From the NCBI RefSeq assembly GCF_028283705.1, contig NZ_JAPWKD010000019.1, positions 186,001 to 250,000 on the forward strand: a stretch of 64,000 bases of DNA, written 5' to 3'. This stretch comes from Pantoea sp. GTDB taxonomy: Bacteria; Pseudomonadota; Gammaproteobacteria; Enterobacterales; Enterobacteriaceae. Position 1 is the stretch's first letter. Every line of letters begins with the position of its first letter. The notes beneath the pieces were generated by a model, which made no database searches, was not told the origin of the DNA, and worked only from the letters and a program-made list of their open reading frames with translations. The translations under genes and the position numbers were made by a program. Positions 9,606-15,883 of this stretch are shown here, piece after piece.

Positions 9606-10526
9606 TTAATCCATGTTGAACAGATGGAAGCCGCTGCTATCCAGCACCTTGCGCAAATGGTCGATAAACACCTGCGCGAACTGCGCCAGCGGTTCGTGGC
9701 GCAGATGCACCAGGCTGATGGTCAGGCGTTCTTCACCGAGAATCGGCAGCACCGCCATGTGTTCAGCACCGGAGGCACGGAACGAGATTTCATCAACTAC
9801 CGAGAAGCCGGTGCCGTTTTTAACCAGCGCACAGGCGTGATGTGGGGAATCGACATCAATACTTGGACGATAAGGCAGACCAACGCGTTCGAAGGCCTTC
9901 ATCATAAAACTGTAGAACGGGGTATCCGTGGAGTAACCAATAAAGGGCGTCTCCGCCAGCGCCGCAGGCAACTCTTTGGCCGGTAATCGGGTGAGTGGAT
10001 GATTGGCCGGGCACACCACCATCACGCGGATATAACTCAGGGGCACGGCACACAGGTTGGGATGATCGATAGGAAACAAGGAGATACCGAGGTCCGCATG
10101 TTGATCAAGCAGCCGATCCCGCAGCAACCGGTGTCGCAAACATTCGAGGCTGACAAGGATGTTTTCGTTGCACTGCCTGAAAGCACCAATAGCATCTGGC
10201 ACCAGTTGATGCCCCAGACTGGGGCTGCTGGCAATGCGCAGCACACCCTGACGCTGCTGTACCAGGTTGTGCAACGTGGTATTGACGCGCTGGATATCGC
10301 GATACACCGATTCGACATCATTGAACAGGCTGCGTGCCTCTGGCGAAGGATATAACCTTCCCTTAACCCGTTCGAACAACCGGAAGCCAATGCGAGCTTC
10401 CGTGTGCGACAGCATCCGACTGACGGCGGGTTGAGACACAAACAGCAGTTGCGCGGCACCGTTAATCGAACCGGTAATCATAATCGCCCGAAAGACTTCA
10501 ATCTGACGTAGATTAAGCGACTGCAT
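9606..10526 (-). CDS. LysR-family transcriptional regulator
   Basis: The 306-residue protein starts MQSLNLRQIEVFRAIMITGSINGAAQLLFVSQPAVSRMLSHTE, a textbook LysR winged helix-turn-helix, followed by a two-lobe effector domain. It is divergent from the AEC transporter and heads toward the D-amino acid genes, so it probably controls one or both. A 14-bp palindrome lies in the divergent promoter region. Confidence 0.9.
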   Translation of the reverse strand: MQSLNLRQIEVFRAIMITGSINGAAQLLFVSQPAVSRMLSHTEARIGFRLFERVKGRLYPSPEARSLFNDVESVYRDIQRVNTTLHNLVQQRQGVLRIASSPSLGHQLVPDAIGAFRQCNENILVSLECLRHRLLRDRLLDQHADLGISLFPIDHPNLCAVPLSYIRVMVVCPANHPLTRLPAKELPAALAETPFIGYSTDTPFYSFMMKAFERVGLPYRPSIDVDSPHHACALVKNGTGFSVVDEISFRASGAEHMAVLPILGEERLTISLVHLRHEPLAQFAQVFIDHLRKVLDSSGFHLFNMD

Positions 10527-10565
10527 TCGGTTTTCCTCTGAGGAATGAATAGCGTGTGCTGAGCT

Positions 10566-10579
10566 GTTAAACGCTTAAC
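10566..10579. promoter_or_regulatory. Palindrome in LysR/AEC divergent promoter region
   Basis: GTTAAACGCTTAAC is a perfect inverted repeat (GTTAA, 4-base centre, TTAAC) 40 bp upstream of the LysR start, in the place where LysR proteins usually bind. Function is inferred from position. Confidence 0.4.
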
Positions 10580-10703
10580 ACCAGGTTATAGGTTGTTAGC
10601 AATTAGCATGCCAGGAGGGGTTCCGCTACGGGGAAGTGCGCTGACAGCGAGGGGAGCGTTCGGTAATAATATGATTCGCAAGTTTTTACCGGAGCCATCG
10701 ATT

Positions 10704-11450
10704 GTGAGCGTCGCACACATTATTCTGCCTGTCTTTCTGTTGATTATTCTCGGCTATATACTGGCCCGTCGCGGTGCCCTCGATGCCCATGCCAACAAAG
10801 CGCTGGGTAGTCTCGCCTTTAAGCTGTTTATGCCGATGGTCCTGTTTACCGGGATGGTCAACGCGCCGCTGCATGATGGCCTGAATATCAAAATTCTGGC
10901 GGCGTACTTTGTCCCGGCGCTGCTTATTTTTGCGGTGGTGAATATCATTACCCATCGCCATATGGGGAATCCGACGCCATTTGGCCTGACGGCTTCCTTT
11001 TCCAATAATGCCCTGATCGGTCTGGCGATGGTGGCGGGTATGTACGGTGATGCGGGATTGGTGTTGCTGTTCACGGTACTCGCGGTCCACAGCCTGCTGC
11101 TGTTTGGCTTTCAAAGCCTGTATAGCACCCTCGCCGGAAGCGAGCCGTTTAAACCCGGCGTCCTGCTGGCAAGCCTGGCGAACCCGATGATTATTGGATT
11201 GTTGCTGGGAACAGCGGTGAATCTTGCGCATCTTGCGTTGCCTGACTGGAGCATGAAGCTGGCGACCTGGCTGGCACAGGCGGCACTGCCTTGCGCGCTG
11301 ATCGTGCTCGGGGCCAATCTCTCTGGCTTTCGTCTGCGCCCCAATGCGGCGGTGGTTGGCATTACCGTCGCCAAGCTGGCGATCATGCCGCTGGTGGTGT
11401 TGCTGGGTTGTGTGCTGCTGCATATCAGCGGTATGGATAATTTAATTTAA
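10704..11450 (+). pseudogene. AEC-family transporter, 5' part, interrupted by the prophage
   Basis: The frame encodes nine or so hydrophobic segments typical of auxin-efflux-carrier family transporters (VAHIILPVFLLIILGYILARRG at the start). A GTG at 10704 with GGAG upstream fits the family start better than the ATGs at 10593 or 10671. The host sequence ends at LLHISG. After attL the phage supplies only MDNLI and a stop. The missing last ~55 residues are found after attR at 54943-55125, in frame. The truncated protein lacks its final membrane segments and is probably inactive while the prophage is present. Confidence 0.9.
11419..11431. repeat. attL core
   Basis: TGCATATCAGCGG is identical to 54941-54953. 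After one mismatched base both copies continue with ATG. The left copy lies at the point where the AEC transporter coding sequence stops matching its family, so it marks the crossover region. Confidence 0.9.
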
Positions 11451-11581
11451 AAATCATCAAAGATCGTCCAGGAGCGCCGATTTATCACGGTTGGACAGCA
11501 ACTTAGAAATGCATGTTTATGAACTTAATCGAACTTCGGCGTTAATTTTTGCCCCACTGGTGCCCCATGCATGCCACAGCG
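11451..11581. other. Phage end region without genes
   Basis: About 130 bp between attL and the first phage gene. I see no ORF or promoter. It would contain integrase arm sites. Two GTGCCCCA/TGCCCCA-like repeats occur near 11551-11566. Confidence 0.4.
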
Positions 11582-11905
11582 TTAAATCGTTGGGCTTTCC
11601 CTGTCCCAATGACGGGTAATCACCCAGGTTATCACGCCAACTACAGTTATCTCCTCCAGCGCTTCCCCTCGGACTTCTTCTCCATCAGTGCAGATGATTG
11701 AGTTGTGCCGCAGAACTCCAATCTTTTCCTGACCCCACAGCAGGAAATACAACTGATTCCCCCTTACCGGGCTGATGGATTTGTCTACCAGCAACCAGCC
11801 ATTCGCTGTAGGGACAAGGATAGTAGCCGATGGATGACTGATCATTATCTCGTTCAGGTTGAGAGCACTCTCCTGATAATCAGCTGCCGGGGATGGGAAG
11901 CCCAT
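11582..11905 (-). CDS. UmuD-like protein lacking the catalytic serine region
   Basis: From ATG 11905 (GAGGTG upstream) the product has 107 residues and begins MGFPSPAADYQESALNLNEIM, closely matching the segment of UmuD just after its cleavage site. Where UmuD has the GDSM motif and about 20 following residues, this protein goes straight from HPSATILVPTANGW to LLVDKSI, and the lysine of the dyad is not evident (IGVLRHN). It cannot be a working S24 peptidase. It retains the C-terminal strand VGVITWVITRHW. Two LexA boxes precede it. It may act as a dominant UmuD'-like partner or regulator. Confidence 0.75.
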   Translation of the reverse strand: MGFPSPAADYQESALNLNEIMISHPSATILVPTANGWLLVDKSISPVRGNQLYFLLWGQEKIGVLRHNSIICTDGEEVRGEALEEITVVGVITWVITRHWDRESPTI

Positions 11906-11925
11906 GATTTTCACCTCTGCCGTTG

Positions 11926-11945
11926 CACTGTATGAAATCACAGTA
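11926..11945. promoter_or_regulatory. LexA box (UmuD-like/dinI divergent promoter)
   Basis: CACTGTATGAAATCACAGTA contains CTG-N10-CAG and matches 14 of 20 positions of the SOS consensus. It lies 21 bp upstream of the UmuD-like ATG. Confidence 0.7.
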
Positions 11946-11953
11946 TATAAATA

Positions 11954-11973
11954 TACTGTACATTCAACCAGTA
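11954..11973. promoter_or_regulatory. Second LexA box in the same divergent region
   Basis: TACTGTACATTCAACCAGTA has CTG-N10-CAG and matches 15 of 20 consensus positions. Its centre is 28 bp from the first box. It lies 44 bp upstream of the dinI-like start, so one intergenic region can repress both genes. Confidence 0.75.
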
Positions 11974-12016
11974 TCTTTTTAGTTAGTGGATGCCGATACA
12001 GTAATCAGGGGGAAGC

Positions 12017-12265
12017 ATGATTGTTGAAGTGATGATCGCAAAGGAGAAGGCTAAGGGGATGCCGAAGGGTGCAATGGATGCGTTGCGGGAGGAACTCACT
12101 AAGCGCCTGAGTCACAACTTTGATGACCTGAGCGTTGTGGTTAAGACCGCCAGTAATGACGGCCTGTCACTTTTGCGCTCAAAAGATAAGGAAGGTGATA
12201 AAGCGATTGTTTCACAGGTGCTTCAGGATGCATGGGAATCAGCAGATGACTGGTTTAATGGGTGA
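12017..12265 (+). CDS. dinI: DinI-like SOS modulator
   Basis: The 82-residue protein MIVEVMIAKEKAKGMPKGAMDALREELTKR...VLQDAWESADDWFNG matches DinI over its length, including the C-terminal acidic ESADDWF helix that contacts RecA. DinI proteins stabilise or modulate RecA filaments and slow LexA, UmuD and repressor cleavage. A GGGGGAAG Shine-Dalgarno precedes ATG and a LexA box lies upstream. In a prophage it would tune induction. Confidence 0.9.
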   Translation: MIVEVMIAKEKAKGMPKGAMDALREELTKRLSHNFDDLSVVVKTASNDGLSLLRSKDKEGDKAIVSQVLQDAWESADDWFNG

Positions 12266-12335
12266 CCATCTCGCTGCCTGGCTGGCGTAATCAGCGACTT
12301 AAGTTAAACTTATATTGTTCATGATACACCTTTAG

Positions 12336-12370
12336 CCCGGGCAAACTTATCCCACTGCCCGGGTTTCTTT
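12336..12370 (+). terminator. Terminator after dinI-like gene
   Basis: CCCGGGC and GCCCGGG pair around a 14-base loop and are followed by TTTCTTTTC. Confidence 0.7.
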
Positions 12371-12463
12371 TCGGACTATGCCTAACAAAAATTAATCAAA
12401 TCGACAAAATTTAATCATCGGTATGAATGTGTACAAATATTTCAATGTCGCTATTATAGAGAT

Positions 12464-12547
12464 GCACTGCACACAGCAATTGTGGTGCGATGAGATTTTT
12501 CCCTATTGGAGTGTTTAAGCCTGCACACTCAGCAGGCATTTTTTTTT
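12464..12547 (+). ncRNA. Candidate small RNA cassette 1
   Basis: A TATTAT -10 at 12452-12457 with a TGTACA-like -35 16 bases upstream would start an RNA near 12464. A 5' GCAC/GTGC hairpin follows, then a short unpaired region and an intrinsic terminator (GCCTGC-N7-GCAGGC plus nine T) at 12519-12547. No ORF is present. It has the same layout as the cassettes at 12581, 13345 and 13466. Confidence 0.45.
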
Positions 12548-12580
12548 GCACACATTATTACCGCTGCATAAACTGATAAG

Positions 12581-12665
12581 ACGGCATGGCTATAAACCTG
12601 CCGTGAGGTGGATTTTATGCAAGCATTTGCCCGTGCTGTTCGGGAGCCGTAGCACGGGCTTTTTT
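12581..12665 (+). ncRNA. Candidate small RNA cassette 2
   Basis: Promoter-like TTGCAC (12546-12551), 17-base spacer and TAAACT (12569-12574) predict a start near 12581. The RNA would open with the hairpin ACGGCA...TGCCGT (12581-12604) and end in a 9-bp GCCCGTGCT/AGCACGGGC terminator with a T-run (12629-12665). Its -35 abuts the terminator of cassette 1. It converges on the decayed UmuD-like gene. Confidence 0.55.
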
Positions 12666-12853
12666 ATGGACATGGACCATCCCATGCACGGGTAACTACC
12701 CATGTTACCCTGCTTCGGTCTGATAGTGGTATCCACCACTACCAGGCCGTCTGCAGTTTCCACCATAATTGTGCCTTCATAGCGGGCGTTCATTATCTCG
12801 TTCCAGTCGAGACGCTTTTCCAGATAGTCCCTTGCAGGGGATGGAAAGCCCAT
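12664..12853 (-). pseudogene. Second UmuD-like gene with internal deletion
   Basis: The frame starts MGFPSPARDYLEKRLDWNEIM and resembles the gene at 11582-11905 as far as RPKQG. It then loses about 40 codons and rejoins in another frame, where TWVVTRAWDGPCP followed by TAA matches the other copy's C-terminal TWVITRHWDRE. Read straight through, the original frame runs into the neighbouring RNA cassette and ends at 12590. This is a decayed duplicate of the serine-less UmuD-like gene. It is 8 bp downstream of the 79-residue SOS gene, in one operon. Confidence 0.75.
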
Positions 12854-12861
12854 ATCAGTAA

Positions 12862-13101
12862 TCAGTACGGTCCGTTAGGATTGAACAGGCAGAACGTCCG
12901 GTTTTCGCTGAAGTCCGGCGTAATGTCACGAAAGTAATTCATCTGATTCTCAATCCAGTCATTCGCTTGCTTTAATGACCAGTGGTGATGATGCCGCTCC
13001 AGTTCTGCAACGAAGTCAGTTGTGTTCACTGTCTTCTGCCCTTTCTGGTCCATCTTGATGCTCTGGTAAAAGGCGTTCTTGATGTCGCTGTAACGTGGCA
13101 T
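12862..13101 (-). CDS. Unknown SOS-controlled phage protein
   Basis: From ATG 13101, with GGGAG upstream, the product has 79 residues: MPRYSDIKNAFYQSI..., a histidine run HHHH near residue 38 and WSLKQANDWIENQM. I do not recognise a domain. It looks helical and soluble. A near-consensus LexA box lies 21 bp upstream and the decayed UmuD-like gene is 8 bp downstream, so it belongs to a DNA-damage regulon. Confidence 0.7.
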   Translation of the reverse strand: MPRYSDIKNAFYQSIKMDQKGQKTVNTTDFVAELERHHHHWSLKQANDWIENQMNYFRDITPDFSENRTFCLFNPNGPY

Positions 13102-13121
13102 GGTGATCAACTCCCGATTAT

Positions 13122-13141
13122 TACTGTATGTACATACAGTA
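13122..13141 (-). promoter_or_regulatory. LexA box, near-consensus
   Basis: TACTGTATGTACATACAGTA is a perfect palindrome, matches 18 of 20 positions of the SOS consensus and sits 21 bp upstream of the 79-residue gene. Confidence 0.88.
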
Positions 13142-13288
13142 TTTATTAATCGGCAGAATCGATCAAGTAGATCATCAGAGGTTTCTGAGAAGGGATTGCC
13201 AGGAAAGGAAATTTAGTGCGGGGAGAGTTGAACCTTTGGAGGGACATTGGGTCATAAATTATATGGATAATCCCATGTAACGAATTTC

Positions 13289-13312
13289 GCCCGCTAATGC
13301 GGGCTTTTTTTT
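13289..13312 (+). terminator. Intrinsic terminator heading the RNA cassette array
   Basis: GCCCGC-TAAT-GCGGGC followed by eight T. A weak ACATTGGG/CCCATGT pairing upstream (13242-13277) may make this another small RNA cassette, but no convincing promoter is seen. Confidence 0.8.
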
Positions 13313-13344
13313 GCATAACGCCCAGCTGTTACTACAATCTTTAC

Positions 13345-13434
13345 ACGGCATATCCTGAACATGCCGGAATCGCTATATCCATCAGCTATGGACTTTGCCC
13401 GCTCCTCTCATTCCGTGGGATGCGGGCTTTTTTT
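13345..13434 (+). ncRNA. Candidate small RNA cassette 3
   Basis: TTGCAT (13311-13316), 16 bases, TACAAT (13333-13338) predict a start near 13345. The RNA opens with hairpin CGGCAT/ATGCCG (13346-13366), contains CTATATCCAT in an unpaired stretch, and ends in GCCCGC/GCGGGC plus seven T. Cassette 4 shares the hairpin, CTATATCCAT and the ACTT(T)GCCCGC entry to the terminator. Confidence 0.6.
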
Positions 13435-13465
13435 GCACCCCAAACAACCGCTGCTAAACTGATAC

Positions 13466-13552
13466 TGCGGCATGCCACACCGACATGCCGCAACCCTATA
13501 TCCATGGTAGAACTTGCCCGCGCACTTCCGTCCTGGAGCGCGGGCTTTTTTT
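13466..13552 (+). ncRNA. Candidate small RNA cassette 4
   Basis: TTGCAC (13433-13438), 16 bases, TAAACT (13455-13460). The 5' hairpin has a 9-bp stem (TGCGGCATG/CATGCCGCA, 13466-13492), then CTATATCCAT, then an 8-bp GCCCGCGC/GCGCGGGC terminator with seven T. Predicted length is about 87 nt. There is no plausible ORF with a ribosome site. Confidence 0.6.
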
Positions 13553-13588
13553 GTTGAAAGTAAAAACAGATTTATGTAAATTTTTTAA

Positions 13589-13662
13589 GCCACTGAGAAA
13601 AATGACATTCACGGATTGTATCTTGCACAGGCTGGACTCAAGGGCTGGCCTGTGCTTTTTTT
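13589..13662 (+). ncRNA. Candidate small RNA cassette 5
   Basis: TTGAAA (13554-13559), 17 bases, TAAATT (13577-13582) predict a start near 13589. The RNA lacks the 5' CGGCAT hairpin but ends in an 8-bp GCACAGGC/GCCTGTGC terminator with seven T (13625-13662). The T-run faces rightward, so this terminator does not serve the leftward tail fibre gene that ends at 13665. Confidence 0.45.
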
Positions 13663-13664
13663 GA

Positions 13665-14933
13665 TTATGCCCCAGCCCCCTCAAGTACAGAGATACGCTT
13701 TTGCAAATCCGTTACTGTCTCATTCTGGCTGGTAATCATCTGATGCTGGGCCTGCACTGCCTGAGTCAGTTTGGCGATAATTGCAATCTGATCCAGGTTA
13801 TACGCATTTGGGTTATTCGGGTCTGCTTCAATATCATAATCATCAGGCAAACCTTGCCCCGTCACACATGCAGGACTCGTGTTAACTAAATCGTTTGCAA
13901 TGAAGCCGAGTTTTTCAGCAGACTCTGGAATTATCCCTCTAGCTTTATATTTAAACGTGGCGACTTTCCATTGTAAAACCTCGTTTAATGCATCACTGTT
14001 TGCTTTATCTGAAATTTCAGACAGGTAATTAATATCTTTTTTCCAGCCCTTATCTGATGCAGAGTTTGTAGTTACATACCCAATAAACCCGGTTCCAACA
14101 AACATTCCAAGCTGTACTGCGTTGTTATAGTTCCAGAAGAAATTCCAGGGTACAGCGGTATCGATGCCGCCATTTGTACCAATCCTTGAGGTGTATCCAC
14201 CAGATGAGTCAAACTGACCAGCAATAAGGGATAACTTTGTTGCACCGTCATTGATTAACCTAACTGAGTAATCACTGGCTGAAGATGCATAATGAAAATC
14301 AATATACGGTGTGCCACTTGAAAGTTCTAATGCTGCAAAGTTTGCAGCGGAACTAGTTGCAAGCCCAAGATCACCCCTTGCATTTGCAACTGTGCGCCCA
14401 TTTAATAATGCCGTCCAGGCAGCAGACGCCGTTATAGCTCCTGTACCGCCCTGCGCAACGCTAAGGGCTGTGGTCAGCCCTGTAAGCGATGTGATGTCGT
14501 TATTTACACCTTTTGCCGCTTTACCTGCGAGCGTGGCTGTTATTCCGTTCCAGGCTGGTCCTGTATAGGTTGTTCCGTCTGGCAGGGTTACGGTGACATT
14601 GCCTGTACCGGTATAAATCTGCTGCCAGTTGGCTTTGTCCAGATTCAGACCGCGAATTGCCTTTGCTACATCAGCGGCCACCTGAGCAGTAATACCCACC
14701 AGCGCCTGATTGGGTAAAGCAGTCCAGGCCAACCCTGATGTTGTCGGTCCGCCATAAGCGGTAATTAAAGTCAGACTGGTAGCGGATTCAACAGACTTAA
14801 CGCCCAGCGTATAAGTCACACCACCGACAACCGCCACCAGAAAATCATTCGCGCTTAATTCTGTGGCGAATGCCGTTACGTTTCCTGATACCGTTGAAGA
14901 ATTGTTGGTCAGGGTAATAGTGCCTGCTGGCAT
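13665..14933 (-). CDS. Tail fibre protein with S74 intramolecular chaperone domain
   Basis: The 422-residue protein begins MPAGTITLTNNSSTVSGNVTAF, has beta-rich fibre repeats with ALSVAQGGTGA near residue 165, and ends in an S74 chaperone from about residue 305. The self-cleavage site S-D lies in TNSASDKGWKKDI with the KKDI motif, followed by a KLGFIANDL core and a C-terminal trimeric coiled coil (LTQAVQAQHQMITSQNETV). The chaperone drives trimerisation and then cuts itself off. The fibre would bind host surface structures. GGAGAA precedes ATG. Confidence 0.88.
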   Translation of the reverse strand: MPAGTITLTNNSSTVSGNVTAFATELSANDFLVAVVGGVTYTLGVKSVESATSLTLITAYGGPTTSGLAWTALPNQALVGITAQVAADVAKAIRGLNLDKANWQQIYTGTGNVTVTLPDGTTYTGPAWNGITATLAGKAAKGVNNDITSLTGLTTALSVAQGGTGAITASAAWTALLNGRTVANARGDLGLATSSAANFAALELSSGTPYIDFHYASSASDYSVRLINDGATKLSLIAGQFDSSGGYTSRIGTNGGIDTAVPWNFFWNYNNAVQLGMFVGTGFIGYVTTNSASDKGWKKDINYLSEISDKANSDALNEVLQWKVATFKYKARGIIPESAEKLGFIANDLVNTSPACVTGQGLPDDYDIEADPNNPNAYNLDQIAIIAKLTQAVQAQHQMITSQNETVTDLQKRISVLEGAGA

Positions 14934-14951
14934 ATATTTTCTCCGGGCAAT

Positions 14952-14978
14952 AAAAAACCCGGCACGATGGCCGGGTTT
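14952..14978 (-). terminator. Terminator after lipoprotein gene
   Basis: CCCGGC/GCCGGG hairpin with a six-base U-tract on the minus strand, between the lipoprotein gene and the tail fibre gene. Confidence 0.8.
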
Positions 14979-14991
14979 ATTTGGGAATGAT

Positions 14992-15351
14992 TTATAAACA
15001 TCTCTTTATGGCTGAGGTTAGCTTTTCCTTAGTTCCCCAAAACCTGTCACCATTGTGATAGTAAGTGACGTTTGACTTACTTCCTTCCGCTTTAATATCC
15101 GCAAGATAAATAAATTGAGGCGTATAGATTGAAATAACCCCATCTTTTTCATCTGTCATCCAAATGCGGGACGGATCAGTGGAAAAAACCTCTTGCCATC
15201 CTTTTTTTATACATACAGCAGTGGTCTGTATGTCATGAGAAGAAAGGTATGAGCTGTCAACCCCATTATATGCTCTAGCATCTTGTAAATTATTCATACA
15301 TCCTGCTAACAAAAAACAGGATGTAAGGGCCGGAAATATTTTTTTAATCAT
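14992..15351 (-). CDS. Prophage-encoded lipoprotein (accessory gene)
   Basis: Starting at ATG 15351 (an ATG at 15360 is possible) the product has 119 residues. MIKKIFPALTSCFLLAGCMNN is a lipoprotein signal with lipobox LAGC. The mature domain is about 100 residues with two further cysteines (AVCIKK and the C-terminal KRCL). I do not recognise its fold. The gene is AT-rich and sits between gpJ and the tail fibre, the place where cor-type lysogenic conversion genes occur. A surface or receptor-blocking role is inferred from position only. Confidence 0.75.
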   Translation of the reverse strand: MIKKIFPALTSCFLLAGCMNNLQDARAYNGVDSSYLSSHDIQTTAVCIKKGWQEVFSTDPSRIWMTDEKDGVISIYTPQFIYLADIKAEGSKSNVTYYHNGDRFWGTKEKLTSAIKRCL

Positions 15352-15516
15352 TAGTGTCACCAGTTAACCATTAGTGAGCCAATCCTAACACCATGATGAA
15401 AAGATGGAAAATCATTAACCTGCAACCCGCCCAATTGGGTAGTATTTTAGTGTAGAGGATGTAAGGTCCCACTAAAGACGCTCACTACAATGTGCTAGTT
15501 ACGATGGTCAGGGTTT

Positions 15517-15801
15517 TTAGTTCGCCCTGAAAATCACCCGCAACGCGATGTCGGTCTGAGGATATCCCACTGGATACTTCCATCGTGCTATCTGATTTTG
15601 AACTGAACGATTGAATACATATCTCGGTTGCATGCTGATAATACGGATATTTTCCGGCTTTCCTTGTGCATTCACGTCATAAAGCACATTGACTTCACCA
15701 TCTATGCGCAGGTTCTCGGCACGTTTAGGATAAGTAATGATATTGTTGGCAAATGCAATTGTTGAAAACACTATTGAAAACACAAAGATAATAATTCGCA
15801 T
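15517..15801 (-). CDS. Secreted, free-standing TonB C-terminal domain protein
   Basis: The 94-residue product has a Sec signal (MRIIIFVFSIVFSTIAFA) and then almost exactly a TonB C-terminal domain: YPKRAENLRIDGEVNVLYDV, GKPENIRIISMQP, VQNQIARWKYP, VIFRAN. In TonB the matching elements are YPARAQALRIEGQVKVKFDV and RRWRYEP. There is no membrane anchor or proline-rich linker, so the mature protein should be a soluble periplasmic domain. GGAGG precedes ATG and a separate promoter lies upstream. It could compete with TonB for outer-membrane receptors. The domain call is firm, the function is inferred. Confidence 0.85.
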   Translation of the reverse strand: MRIIIFVFSIVFSTIAFANNIITYPKRAENLRIDGEVNVLYDVNAQGKPENIRIISMQPRYVFNRSVQNQIARWKYPVGYPQTDIALRVIFRAN

Positions 15802-15822
15802 ATATCCTCCAAAATTAGAGGT

Positions 15823-15851
15823 ATAAAAGCGGTAATGGTCTTTCTTTTCAA
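15823..15851 (-). promoter_or_regulatory. Own promoter of the TonB-domain gene
   Basis: On the minus strand TTGAAA, a 17-base spacer and TTTTAT lie 22 bp before the start codon. A private promoter permits expression in the lysogen, independent of late phage transcription. Confidence 0.55.
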
Positions 15852-15883
15852 TTCATAAAATCGATCATAAAGATCTAATTCTA

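Noticed and set aside
11941..11958. CAGTATAT-AA-ATATACTG palindrome as a third LexA site
   Set aside because: It has CAG outside and CTG inside, the inverse of CTG-N10-CAG. It arises from the edges of the two real boxes.
12590..12853. 87-codon read-through of the second UmuD-like gene as an intact protein
   Set aside because: After residue ~48 the sequence is out of frame with the UmuD-like tail and enters the RNA cassette. Treated as a pseudogene.
12464..13662. CRISPR array
   Set aside because: The repeats are promoter, hairpin and terminator modules of unequal sequence, without fixed spacers or cas genes nearby.
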